DNA of 64,000 bases from Naasia sp. SYSU D00057. GTDB taxonomy: Bacteria > Actinomycetota > Actinomycetes > Actinomycetales > Microbacteriaceae. Shown one piece after another: positions 24,753 to 32,812 of this stretch. The stretch is from contig NZ_JAFMSZ010000006.1 of assembly GCF_017916505.1 (NCBI RefSeq), forward strand, positions 62,001-126,000. The letters run 5' to 3'. The notes under the pieces were generated by a model that did not search any database, was not told where the DNA came from, and saw only the letters and a program-made list of their open reading frames with translations. Made by a program: the position numbers and the translations under genes. Every line of letters begins with the position of its first letter. Position 1 is the stretch's first letter.

Positions 24753-25714
24753 GACGCGACGCTTCCGGCGATCTCGTCCACCATGGCGCTGACGGCGCTC
24801 AGCCCGCTCATCACGACGTACCAGGTCTCGGAGTCGAGGTGCACGACCTGGTCCTCCTGCCACGCGGTCGTCTGGCGCACCAGGTCGTTGTCGAGGAGCG
24901 CCTCCGCGCTCGCGCCGCCCTCGGTGCCGATGGCGGCGTCGCGGTCGAGCACGAGCAGCCAGTCCGGGTTCGCGTCGAGCACGAACTCGTTGGAGACGGG
25001 GTCGCCGTGCGTGGCGGCCTCGACGTCCTCGATCACGGGGGTGACCCCGAGCTCGTCGTGCAGCCAGCCGAAGCGCGAGCCGGGACCGAACGCGGTCATC
25101 TCGCCGGCGTTGGTGAGCAGGACGAGCGCGCTTCCAGCGTCCGCGACCTGCTCCTTCGTCTCGGCGATCTTCTCGTCGATCGCGGCGAGCTCGGCAGCGG
25201 CACGGTCCTCCTTGCCGAAGATCTCGCCGAGCGTCTCGACGTTGTCGGAGAAGCTGCCGAGGTAGTCGGCCCAGTCGAGGGTGAGGTCGATGGTCGGGGC
25301 GATCTTGCTGAGCTCGGGATACGCGCTCGCCGAGCGGTTCGCGACGATGATCAGGTCGGGCGCGAGGGCGTTGACTGCCTCGTAGTCGGGCTCGAAGAGG
25401 GTGCCGGCGTTCTCGTACTCCTCACCCGCGTACTCGCTGAGGTAGCTCGGCACGCTCTCCTGGGGCAACGCCGCGACGGGGACGCCGAGCGCGTCGAGCG
25501 TGTCGAGCGAGGCCATGTCGAAGGTCACGACGGTCTTCGGGGCGAACGGCACCACGGTCTCGCCCTGCGCGTGCTCCACCGTCACATCGGCGGGGGAGTC
25601 CGCCTGGGCCACGTCGGCCGCCGGCTCGGCCGACGCCGCCCCGCAGCCGGTGAGCGCGACCGCTCCGGCGAGGAGGAGGGCCGACAGGGCGGAGCGGGAC
25701 AGGGTGGACGGCAT
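24749..25714 (-). CDS. Siderophore-binding lipoprotein of iron ABC importer
   Basis: 321 residues. Lipoprotein signal with lipobox LTGC (C24), then a periplasmic-binding fold of the FepB/YclQ type: GETVVPFAPKTVVTFDMASLDTLDALG and LAPDLIIVANRSASAYPELSKIAPT. YclQ-type proteins bind catecholate siderophores such as petrobactin, but the ligand here is unproven. It heads the operon with two permeases and an ATPase. GAGGAG precedes the ATG. A DtxR/IdeR-like box lies at 25755-25773, predicting repression when iron is sufficient. Confidence 0.92.
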   Translation of the reverse strand: MPSTLSRSALSALLLAGAVALTGCGAASAEPAADVAQADSPADVTVEHAQGETVVPFAPKTVVTFDMASLDTLDALGVPVAALPQESVPSYLSEYAGEEYENAGTLFEPDYEAVNALAPDLIIVANRSASAYPELSKIAPTIDLTLDWADYLGSFSDNVETLGEIFGKEDRAAAELAAIDEKIAETKEQVADAGSALVLLTNAGEMTAFGPGSRFGWLHDELGVTPVIEDVEAATHGDPVSNEFVLDANPDWLLVLDRDAAIGTEGGASAEALLDNDLVRQTTAWQEDQVVHLDSETWYVVMSGLSAVSAMVDEIAGSVAS

Positions 25715-25754
25715 GGGCTCTCCTCGTTGGGGTGGGCGCCGAGCGGCGACCTGG

Positions 25755-25773
25755 AAAGGTTAGCCTTACCTAA
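25755..25773. promoter_or_regulatory. DtxR/IdeR-type iron box
   Basis: AAAGGTTAGCCTTACCTAA matches the 19-bp consensus TTAGGTTAGCCTAACCTAA at 16 positions. It lies 41-59 bp upstream of the siderophore-binding protein start and overlaps the likely -10 region on that strand. Confidence 0.8.
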
Positions 25774-25835
25774 GTCGCCGTCGCCAATCGGATCCGCCCG
25801 GGGTGCGCCCGCCCTGCCCGGGAGAGGATGGGTCC

Positions 25836-26465
25836 ATGCCGATCACGAGCGAAACCGGACATGGCCCGAACGACCCCCGCGTGGTGCTCGTGCGCCACGG
25901 CGAGACCGAGTGGAGCCGCACCGGGCGGCACACCGCACTGTCCGACATCCCGCTCAGCCAGGCGGGCGAGTACAAGGCGGGGCTCGTCGGCGACGCGCTC
26001 GCCGGGATCGACTTCGGGCTCGTGCTCACGAGTCCGCTCCTCCGGGCCCGCGAGACCGCGCGGCTCGCCGGCTTCCCGGATGCGATCCCCGACGAGAACC
26101 TCGTCGAGTGGGACTACGGCGCCTACGAAGGCATCACGAGCAAGGAGATCCGGGAGCGGCGGGGTGGGCCCTGGACGATCTGGACCGACGGTGTTCCCGC
26201 GGGCGCGACTCCCGGCGAGAGCGCGGCGGACATCGCGCGCAGGGCGGAGGCGCTGCGCGACCGCTTCCAGCCCACCCTCGACGCGGGGGAGAAGGTGCTG
26301 CTGTTCTCGCACGGGCACTTCCTCCGTGCGCTCGCCGCAGTGTGGCTCGGCCTCGAGGTGGAGGACGGCAGGCTGCTGGCGCTCGACACCGCGGCGATCA
26401 GCACGCTCGGCTACGAGCACGGCCGGCGGGTGATCACCGGCTGGAACCGCGTGCCCGGGCGCTGA
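25836..26465 (+). CDS. Histidine phosphatase family protein
   Basis: 209 residues. Motifs: VLVRHGETEWSRTGRHT (RHG phospho-His), LTSPLLRARETARLAG, NLVEWDYGAYEGITSKEI with the acid residue, and LLFSHGHFLRALAA with the second His. Resembles SixA/CobC-like phosphatases; substrate unknown. ATG at 25836 is chosen over an upstream in-frame ATG-less extension because GAGGAT lies six bases before it and GGAGAGG is nearby. Divergent from the iron operon, so the iron box might influence it too. Confidence 0.87.
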   Translation: MPITSETGHGPNDPRVVLVRHGETEWSRTGRHTALSDIPLSQAGEYKAGLVGDALAGIDFGLVLTSPLLRARETARLAGFPDAIPDENLVEWDYGAYEGITSKEIRERRGGPWTIWTDGVPAGATPGESAADIARRAEALRDRFQPTLDAGEKVLLFSHGHFLRALAAVWLGLEVEDGRLLALDTAAISTLGYEHGRRVITGWNRVPGR

Positions 26466-26467
26466 GC

Positions 26468-26483
26468 CCGGCGGCCCCGCCGG
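26468..26483. terminator. GC-rich hairpin between convergent genes
   Basis: CCGGCGG, two bases, CCGCCGG, just after the phosphatase stop. There is no T tract, so terminator function is only probable. Confidence 0.35.
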
Positions 26484-26496
26484 CTGCCCGGAAGGC

Positions 26497-27330
26497 TCAG
26501 AGCGGCTGCACCCCGAAGGCGGACGCGAGGCGCTCGATCTTGCGGGCGCGGCCGAGGCGGGGCAGGTCGCTGCCGTCGCGGATGACGCGGCCGCGAGCCT
26601 CGAAGTCGGCGAGGAAGTCGAGCGCCCACGCGACGTCGGACGGGGTCGGGCTGATCACCTCGTTGATCACCGGCAGCTGCTCGATGTCGAGGCACAGCTT
26701 GCCGGTGAGCCCGAGGGAGACCGCCACGTTCGACTGCTCTCGGAGGATCGGGTGGCTGCGGCTGACCGTCGGGCCGTCGATCGGGCCGGGCAGTCCGCCG
26801 ACGCGGCTCGCGACGACCAGCCGGGAGCGCGGGTAGGCCATCGCGAGGTCGTCGGCGCTCGTGCCGGTGTCGCGGCGGTAGTCGCCGCTGCCGAAGGCGA
26901 GCCGGAAGGCGCCGCGGGCTCGCGCGATCGAGACGGCCTCCTCGATGCCGAGGGCGGACTCGATGAGCGGTAGCACCTTCACCCTGCCGCCGAGGCGGTC
27001 GAAGGTCTCCGTCACGTGCTCGGCCGCCTCCGTCTTCGCGAGGAGCACGCCGACGAGGCCGGGCAGGCTGCTCAGCAGGTCGACGTCGTCGTCCCAGAAC
27101 CTGCTGGACCGGTCGTTGATCCGCACCCACGCCCGGCGCTCCTCCGAGAGCCAGCTCGCGACGCACTCGCGGGCCTGGTCCTTGGCGCCAGGGTCGACGG
27201 CGTCCTCGAGGTCGAGGATCACCTGATCGGCGCGCGAGCGATCGGCCGGGTCGAACAGCTCCGAGCGGAGGCCGTTCACCAACAGCCAGGAGCGGGCGAT
27301 CTCGGGGTCGACGGTACGGCTGCTCTGCAC
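26497..27330 (-). CDS. HpcH/HpaI aldolase/citrate lyase (CitE-like) family protein
   Basis: 277 residues. RSWLLVNGLRSELFDPADRS and ADQVILDLEDAVDPGAKDQAR are the hallmark N-terminal strands with the metal-binding acidic residues; LPLIESALGIEEAVSIARA carries the conserved Glu. Family enzymes cleave citryl-CoA, malyl-CoA or beta-hydroxyacyl-CoA; no CitD/CitF partners are nearby, so a stand-alone CoA lyase or thioesterase is likelier than citrate lyase. GTG at 27330 places the start just before the conserved region; upstream residues in the open frame look non-coding. Confidence 0.8.
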   Translation of the reverse strand: MQSSRTVDPEIARSWLLVNGLRSELFDPADRSRADQVILDLEDAVDPGAKDQARECVASWLSEERRAWVRINDRSSRFWDDDVDLLSSLPGLVGVLLAKTEAAEHVTETFDRLGGRVKVLPLIESALGIEEAVSIARARGAFRLAFGSGDYRRDTGTSADDLAMAYPRSRLVVASRVGGLPGPIDGPTVSRSHPILREQSNVAVSLGLTGKLCLDIEQLPVINEVISPTPSDVAWALDFLADFEARGRVIRDGSDLPRLGRARKIERLASAFGVQPL

Positions 27331-27464
27331 CCTCTCATTCTGGCGGAACCGCGGGGCCCCTTCCGCCGCACGCGCCCCGGGGCCGAGTCGAAGCGGTGAG
27401 AGCGCCGAACGGAGCTGCACACGTGCCTGCCAATCACCTGGAAGTCAACCCTGTGTTTCCGGGG

Positions 27465-27478
27465 TATCGCGTGCGATA
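27465..27478. promoter_or_regulatory. Short inverted repeat upstream of DUF4190 gene
   Basis: TATCGC-GT-GCGATA, perfect 6-bp arms, in the 211-bp gap between divergent genes. Possible operator; nothing else clear is seen in the gap. Confidence 0.3.
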
Positions 27479-27541
27479 TGCCTGTTGTCCAGCGGTACAA
27501 CTCGAGCCGCTCTCAGTACCGACAACCGAAAGGCCTCCACC

Positions 27542-27826
27542 GTGAGCAGCAGTGTCGCCACCACCCCGAAGACCAAGGGCATCGTCTCGCTCGTCCTCGG
27601 CATCGTCAGCGTCGTCTTCGCGTTCCTCTTCTCGCCCCTCGGAATCCTCGCGGGCATCGCCGGTCTGATCCTCGGCTTCCTCAGCCGCAAGTCCGAGCCG
27701 GCTGCCCGCACGCTGTCGCTCTGGGGACTCATCCTCAGCATCGTGGGCGTCGTGCTGAGCGTCATCTTCCTCATCCTCGGCGCGGTCCTCGCGGCGCAGA
27801 TCATGCAGAACATGCCCGCCTCCTGA
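27542..27826 (+). CDS. DUF4190-like small membrane protein
   Basis: 94 residues: a short polar N-terminus, two long hydrophobic segments (about 12-47 and 60-88) joined by LGFLSRKSEPAARTLSLWG. This two-segment layout fits DUF4190. Function unknown. GTG at 27542 is preceded by AAAGG eight bases upstream. A perfect 34-bp palindrome follows its stop, so it is probably transcribed alone. Confidence 0.75.
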   Translation: MSSSVATTPKTKGIVSLVLGIVSVVFAFLFSPLGILAGIAGLILGFLSRKSEPAARTLSLWGLILSIVGVVLSVIFLILGAVLAAQIMQNMPAS

Positions 27827-27840
27827 CCCCTCGAGCACTC

Positions 27841-27874
27841 GGAGGGCCCGGAACCGATCGGTTCCGGGCCCTCC
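27841..27874. terminator. Perfect 34-bp palindrome, probable terminator
   Basis: Fully palindromic: a 15-bp GC-rich arm beginning GGAGGGCCCGG on each side of a central GATC. It lies 14 bases after the DUF4190 stop and can serve both convergent genes. Confidence 0.75.
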
Positions 27875-27977
27875 GTCGTTCCGCCGGGGCTCAGCGCCCG
27901 GGAACCGCGGGCGCCTGCTCCGGCGTCCCCGGGTGCCTCGATCGGCACAGAGCCCGTCCGGCCACCGCGCCGGCGCC

Positions 27978-28532
27978 CTACCCGCCGATCGCCGCGTCCA
28001 CGATCGCCTGCAGCATCGGTCGCGGATCCATCGGGGCTGCCAGGGAGACCCGATGGAGGATGAAGCCTTCGCAGCAGGCGATCAGGGCGGCGGCCGCGGT
28101 GCGGGGATCGCGGGCGCCGAGGGTCGCCATGGTGACGACGACGTCCGACTCCATGCGCGCCCCTGTCTGGATCAGGGTCGCCCGGAGGTCGGGATCGTGA
28201 CTGGCTTCCAGGAACAGTGCGAGCCGGGCGACCGTCCTCGTGCGGTCGGTGACCGTGAGGTGGTCGAGGAGTGCGCAGAGACCGTCGACGAACTCGTCCG
28301 CTGAGGCCGGCGGTCCGACGGTGGTGGCGAACTCGGGGAGCTGCAGTTCGAGCTCGGCGATGCGGTCGGCGACGCCGTGGACGAGCGCGCGGCGGGTGCG
28401 GAAGGAGTTGGACGTTGAACCCCTGGGCAGGCCGGCGTGCTCGTCCACGCGCGCGTGGGTGAGGGCTCGGATGCCGACGGTGCCGACGAGCTCGACGGCG
28501 GCGTCGAGCGCGCGGGTGCGGTTGGAGGCCAT
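27978..28532 (-). CDS. TetR-family transcriptional regulator
   Basis: 184 residues. Helix-turn-helix at about 20-50 (GIRALTHARVDEHAGLPRGSTSNSFRTRRALV), with GSTSNSF in place of the commoner GTLYRHF, a variant found in a TetR subgroup. The helical C-terminal half would bind a ligand. It is divergent from an alpha/beta hydrolase gene across an unusually AT-rich 75-bp gap holding an inverted repeat, so it probably represses that gene and itself. Confidence 0.88.
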   Translation of the reverse strand: MASNRTRALDAAVELVGTVGIRALTHARVDEHAGLPRGSTSNSFRTRRALVHGVADRIAELELQLPEFATTVGPPASADEFVDGLCALLDHLTVTDRTRTVARLALFLEASHDPDLRATLIQTGARMESDVVVTMATLGARDPRTAAAALIACCEGFILHRVSLAAPMDPRPMLQAIVDAAIGG

Positions 28533-28543
28533 GCGGCGACTAT

Positions 28544-28565
28544 ATAGCTAGTGGCATATAACTAT
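28544..28565. promoter_or_regulatory. Putative TetR operator in AT-rich gap
   Basis: ATAGCTA, eight bases, TAACTAT: 6 of 7 arm positions pair. The surrounding stretch (TATATAGC ... GCATATAAC) is strikingly AT-rich for this genome. Confidence 0.5.
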
Positions 28566-28595
28566 GTTCATCGTGACAGATCACTGCGGAAGTAG

Positions 28596-28601
28596 TACCC
28601 T
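28596..28601 (+). promoter_or_regulatory. -10 hexamer TACCCT of leaderless hydrolase promoter
   Basis: TACCCT ends six bases before the ATG at 28608; no ribosome site is present. The inverted repeat at 28544-28565 lies at about -45 to -65. Confidence 0.5.
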
Positions 28602-28607
28602 CTGGTC

Positions 28608-29543
28608 ATGAAGCGCATCCCCGATACGGCCGCGGCCTCCGTTCCGCGAGATCTCGCCGCGATGCCGGATGTCCCCGGAGTGCGGCATGCCTTCCTCGAT
28701 CTGCCGGGCCTCCGAATGCACGTGGCCGAGGCGGGCGAGGGCGACCCCGTGCTCCTGCTCCACGGTGGCATCCAGGACTGGCGGGCCTGGCGGAAGCTCA
28801 TCCCCGGGCTCGCCGAGCGGTACCGGGTCGTCGCGCCGGACCTCCGCGGATGCGGCTGGACCGACGCGCCGGCCGGCGGATACACCCGCGACCGGATGAC
28901 CGGCGACCTCGTGGCCGCGCTGGACGCGCTCGGGATCCCGGTCACCCGCCTCGTGAGCACCGACATGGGCGGCATCCTCGGCTTCGCCCTCTGCCACGAC
29001 CTCCCCGAGCGCGTCTCCGCGCACGTCTCCATCACCAACCCGCCGCTGTCGGCCAAGGTCGGCCTGAGACACGTGAAGGCCTTCCTCCCGCTCTGGCATC
29101 AGGAGGTCGGGTCCATCCCGGGCCTCGCTCCCGTCCTGTTCGGCCGTGGGCGACAGCCGCTCGCCCGGCACATGCTGCAGGGCTTCTCGGGGGTGGTGGA
29201 GGCGACCGACCGAAGCGACGACGAGGGCTATCTCGCCCGGCTGCGGGAGCCGGGCCGGGCGCGCGCCGCGTCCGCCATGTTCCGGCATCTGGTCCTCCCC
29301 GAGGTTCTGCGGATCGCCGGAGGGCGCTACCGAGACGTCCGCCTCCCCATGCCGACCCTGTTCGTGGCGGCGGCGGAGGACCGCTCCTTCCCGCCCGAGA
29401 TGCTCGAGGACCTCCTGGGCACCGCGTCGCCGTACCTGGCCTCCACCGAGTTCGTCACCGTGGACGGCGCGGGCCACTACGCCGCGCACGAGAACCCCGA
29501 ACGGGTGCGGCAGGTCATCACCCGGTTCTTCGCGGAGCACTGA
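28608..29543 (+). CDS. Alpha/beta hydrolase with aspartate nucleophile (epoxide hydrolase-like)
   Basis: 311 residues. Oxyanion motif LLHGGIQDW (about 51-58), APDLRGCGWTD, and the nucleophile elbow VSTDMGG with D119 where esterases have Ser; a late GAGHYAAHENPE carries the catalytic His. An Asp nucleophile is characteristic of epoxide hydrolases and haloalkane dehalogenases, so cleavage of an epoxide or halide is more likely than ester hydrolysis. Control by the divergent TetR regulator suggests induction by its substrate or a related compound. Substrate unknown. Confidence 0.82.
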   Translation: MKRIPDTAAASVPRDLAAMPDVPGVRHAFLDLPGLRMHVAEAGEGDPVLLLHGGIQDWRAWRKLIPGLAERYRVVAPDLRGCGWTDAPAGGYTRDRMTGDLVAALDALGIPVTRLVSTDMGGILGFALCHDLPERVSAHVSITNPPLSAKVGLRHVKAFLPLWHQEVGSIPGLAPVLFGRGRQPLARHMLQGFSGVVEATDRSDDEGYLARLREPGRARAASAMFRHLVLPEVLRIAGGRYRDVRLPMPTLFVAAAEDRSFPPEMLEDLLGTASPYLASTEFVTVDGAGHYAAHENPERVRQVITRFFAEH

Positions 29544-29652
29544 TCGGGGGCACCGAGTCGCGCTTCGGGCAGGTCGGGCTGCCGTCAACCGGGTTCCGTC
29601 GCGCCGCCCCCTCCCGTTCACTGGATCTCCCGAGAACCTTCAGGAGGTCGAT

Positions 29653-30444
29653 GTGCGTTCCGTGGCGGAGCAGAGCGTGGAGGAGCTGGGCGGGCCGATC
29701 AGCGTCCTCACCCGGCAGAAGGGCGACCACGTCCGCCTGAACGAGCTCCTCGAGGAGCTGCAGGCCGCCTCGGACGTGGAGCAGCAGCGGGTGCTCCTGC
29801 GGATCTACCGCCTCGTGTTCCCGCACGCCTTCGCCGAGGAGTCGGTGCTCTGGCCCGTGATGCGCCGCGTGCTGCCGGACGGGGAGGAGCTCACCCTGCA
29901 GGTGGAGCAGGAGCACCAGGAGGTCAACGAGCTGGTGACCCGCCTGGAGCGGCTGCCTCAGGGGTCGCCCGAGCGTGCGCCGGTGCTCGACCGCCTCGTC
30001 GAGGTGCTGCGCGAGGACGTGCGGGACGAGGAGGACGAGCTGTTCCCGCGGCTGCAGAACCTGGTCAGTCGCGGCCGGCTGCAGCTGCTCGGCCTCGCCT
30101 GGGAGGGAGTCCGCCGGGTCGCCCCCACGCGCGCGCATCCGATCGTCGCCCGCCGCCCGCCCGGGAACGTGGTCGCGGCGCTCCCGCTGTCGCTCCTCGA
30201 CCGGCTGCGCGACGCCGTCGACGCCCGCCGTTACTCCGGCACGGGGGCGCTCCGCGGGGTGCTCGCCCCGATCAGCGGGGTGCTCACGAAGGCCTCGCAT
30301 GCGGTCGAGCACCTCCCGATGATGCGCCGCGGCGAGGACCCGTCCACCCGGTACGAGGGCAGGGCGCCCGGCTTCCCCTGGGCGACGGCGGCGGGCGCCG
30401 CCGCGGCGCTTGCGGCATTCGCGCTGCTGCGCCGGCGTCGGTAG
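29653..30444 (+). CDS. Hemerythrin (HHE) domain protein with C-terminal membrane anchor
   Basis: 263 residues. Four-helix HHE domain at about 15-135: H26 (KGDHVRLNELL), H58 with E62/E63 (FPHAFAEESVLWP), H88 (EQEHQEVNEL), and EDVRDEEDELFPRL. In most homologues the last helix has His where this protein has D122, so one iron ligand seems altered. A C-terminal hydrophobic segment (about 240-258) followed by RRRR should anchor it in the membrane facing the cytosol. Likely role is O2/NO or iron sensing or storage. The GTG start has AGGAGG at 29642-29647. Confidence 0.8.
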   Translation: MRSVAEQSVEELGGPISVLTRQKGDHVRLNELLEELQAASDVEQQRVLLRIYRLVFPHAFAEESVLWPVMRRVLPDGEELTLQVEQEHQEVNELVTRLERLPQGSPERAPVLDRLVEVLREDVRDEEDELFPRLQNLVSRGRLQLLGLAWEGVRRVAPTRAHPIVARRPPGNVVAALPLSLLDRLRDAVDARRYSGTGALRGVLAPISGVLTKASHAVEHLPMMRRGEDPSTRYEGRAPGFPWATAAGAAAALAAFALLRRRR

Positions 30445-30550
30445 CGCCGGCTTCACCCGCGCGGGCGCTGCGGACAGTTCGCGACGGTCTGCGGGGGTGC
30501 GGTGTCCGCACGACCCGCGCCGCGCGTGCCGCCGCTGACAGGATGAGAGC

Positions 30551-31960
30551 ATGAGGCGGCACTATCCGGGATCCTCCCGGCGGCACGTCCCGCATCTCAC
30601 CGGGCGGGTCGTGTCGATGCTCGACGGCGTCTTCTTCCTGCTCGGCGCGGTCGCGGCCGGCTGGCTCGCGGTGCTCACCGTGCGGACGATCGTGCTCGGC
30701 GGCATCGAGGACTGGTGGCTGGTCCTCGTGCTGTGGCTGCTGCTCGCCTACCTCCTGCTGCCGCGGCTGCACACGATGCTCGCCCTCATCTACGTGCCCG
30801 ACTACTTCATCGGCCGCACGCGCACCTACGAGGGGCTGCTCGGCGACCCCGTGAACGTCGCGTTCCTCGGCAGTGAGGAGCAGCTGCACACCGCGATGTC
30901 CCGCGCCGGCTGGCAGCTCGCCGACGAGCTCGGCTTCCGCAGCGGGCTGCGCATCGTCACGTCGACGCTCAGCCGCCGCACCTACCCGACGGCCCCGGTC
31001 AGTCCGCTCTTCCTGTTCGGCCGGATGCAGGAGTTCACCTACCAGCAGGAGGTGGAGGGCAGCCCGGCGCGGCGCCACCACGTGCGGTTCTGGCGCACGC
31101 CGGAGGGCTGGTTCCTGCCGGGCGGCGCGAAGGTCGACTGGCTCGCGGCCGGCACCTACGACCGCAGGGTGGGCCTCTCGATCTTCACCCTGCAGATCAC
31201 GCACAAGATCGCCGGCGACACCGACGTCGAGCGCGACCATATCGTCGGCACCGTCGAGCGGGCCGTTCCCGAGCTGGAGAAGAGCGTCATCCGCCATTTC
31301 TCCTCCGGCTACCACTCCCGCAACGGCGGCGGCGATGCGATCGAGACGGACGGCGACCTGCCGATCCTCGACCTCCGCGCGCTCCTTCCGCACGGCGCCG
31401 GCGGACCGACGACCACCTCGCACCGCACCGTCGGCTCTCTCGGCACTCAGGCGCGTGCGCTCGTCGAGGCGGTTCGCGACACCGCCTCCTCCAACCGGGT
31501 GAAGCGGCCGCTGACGCTCTACTTCGGCTACGGGCTCATGCTGCTGCGGGCCCTGGTCGCGGTCGGCACCGCGCTCGCCGGGGTGCTCGGCATCTTCGGC
31601 GCTGGACGCTCCTGGCCCCAGCCGACCTGGTGGATCGGCATGCCGGGCTCCCCGGAGGGGGCCTCCGTGCTCCTGCCCGGGATCGTCCTCGCCGGCCTCG
31701 TCTACGTGCTGATCGGCCAGTTCACCTTCACGGGCCACCCATCCGCACGGCTGCTCGCGCTCACCCTGAGCGTCGCGGGCATCCTGCTCGCGCTGACGTC
31801 CGGACCGGCCGAGCCCTCCGGCGTGATGTTCCGGCTCTGGATCGTCAACCTGGTGCTCGACATCGGGATCCTGCTGACCCTGTCCGCCGGGGACGTGCGC
31901 GACTTCCACCTCCGCACCAGCGCGCACCGCGACCGGGAGACCGCTCGGGCGGCCGGCTGA
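30551..31960 (+). CDS. LssY C-terminal domain membrane protein
   Basis: 469 residues. Two N-terminal membrane segments (about 25-45 and 54-80), a soluble LssY-C domain (about 95-250: DPVNVAFLGSEEQLHTAMSRAGWQLAD, RHHVRFWRTPEGWFLPGGAKVDW, YDRRVGLS), then four or more membrane segments in the C-terminal third. LssY-C occurs fused to PAP2 phosphatases or alone; its function is unknown. CAGGAT ends six bases before the ATG (leaderless pattern). It converges with the hydrolase gene 3 bases away. Confidence 0.8.
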   Translation: MRRHYPGSSRRHVPHLTGRVVSMLDGVFFLLGAVAAGWLAVLTVRTIVLGGIEDWWLVLVLWLLLAYLLLPRLHTMLALIYVPDYFIGRTRTYEGLLGDPVNVAFLGSEEQLHTAMSRAGWQLADELGFRSGLRIVTSTLSRRTYPTAPVSPLFLFGRMQEFTYQQEVEGSPARRHHVRFWRTPEGWFLPGGAKVDWLAAGTYDRRVGLSIFTLQITHKIAGDTDVERDHIVGTVERAVPELEKSVIRHFSSGYHSRNGGGDAIETDGDLPILDLRALLPHGAGGPTTTSHRTVGSLGTQARALVEAVRDTASSNRVKRPLTLYFGYGLMLLRALVAVGTALAGVLGIFGAGRSWPQPTWWIGMPGSPEGASVLLPGIVLAGLVYVLIGQFTFTGHPSARLLALTLSVAGILLALTSGPAEPSGVMFRLWIVNLVLDIGILLTLSAGDVRDFHLRTSAHRDRETARAAG

Positions 31961-31963
31961 CCG

Positions 31964-32812
31964 TCAGCGGGCTCGGGCGGTCTCCCGCCAGAACCCGGTG
32001 ACGAGCTCGGCGAACTCTGCGGCCCGCTCGATCTGCGGCATGTGCCCGGTCTCCTCGAAGAGATGCGTCTGGGCGGACGGCAGAGCGGCCCTCGCCGCCT
32101 CGAGATGCAGGGCGGGGAGGATGAGGTCGTTCTCGCCCCAGACGACGAGCACGGGCAGGTCGAGGCGGCCGACCCGGGCGAGCAGGTCGGCCCGCCACTC
32201 CTCGCGCACTCCGCGGATCGTGCCGAGGTCGCGTGCCGCCTCGAGCATCGCGCCGCGCGGGCGGCGCTGCAGCTCGTAGGCGTGCCGGATGCGCTCCTCA
32301 GTGAGGAAGTCGGAGCTGTGGAAGATGCCCCGGAGGCTGCGGGCGGCGCCTCGACGGCTCGGCGTGAGCAGGACGCGCGTGAGCGGCCGCACGGCGAGCA
32401 GACGCAGCGCGAGGGTCACCTCGCGGCCGAAGCCCGCGCTGTTCACGAGCACCAGGTCGCGCACCCGCTCGGGATGCGTCGCCGCGAACGTCATCGCGAC
32501 GGCGCCGCCGAGGGAGTTGCCGACGAGGTGCACGGGGTCGGTCACGCCGAGCTCGTCGAGGAAGTCGGCCAGCCATCCGCCGAGCCGCTCGAGGGTGGTG
32601 GTGCCGGGCAGCTTGTCGGACCAGCCGAAGCCGGGCAGATCGACGCTGATCACACGCCGCCCGTCCGGCAGCAGCTCGTGCTGTTCCGTCCAGTCCTCGA
32701 GGCTGCGGCCGATCCCGTGCACGAGCAGCACGGGATCTCCGGACCCGGTCTCGCGGTAGCGCACGGTTCGGCCACGGACGACCAGCTTCGACGTGGTGGT
32801 GCTGTCGGTCAC
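31964..32812 (-). CDS. Alpha/beta hydrolase (serine esterase type)
   Basis: 282 residues. LLVHGIGRSLEDW oxyanion motif, nucleophile elbow VGNSLGGA (S100), acid D229 in WGENDL, His H257 in ETGHMPQIE: a complete Ser-Asp-His triad. Starts with GTG in a GTGA overlap with the upstream flavin monooxygenase, so the two are co-translated. Baeyer-Villiger enzymes make esters or lactones, and partner hydrolases cleave them; that is the likely division of labour here. Natural substrate unknown. Confidence 0.87.
   Translation of the reverse strand: MTDSTTTSKLVVRGRTVRYRETGSGDPVLLVHGIGRSLEDWTEQHELLPDGRRVISVDLPGFGWSDKLPGTTTLERLGGWLADFLDELGVTDPVHLVGNSLGGAVAMTFAATHPERVRDLVLVNSAGFGREVTLALRLLAVRPLTRVLLTPSRRGAARSLRGIFHSSDFLTEERIRHAYELQRRPRGAMLEAARDLGTIRGVREEWRADLLARVGRLDLPVLVVWGENDLILPALHLEAARAALPSAQTHLFEETGHMPQIERAAEFAELVTGFWRETARAR

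Noticed and set aside
26497-27420. Longer start for the CitE-like protein (27420)
   Set aside because: The added about 30 residues are Arg/Ala-rich without family conservation; the conserved domain begins right after the GTG at 27330.
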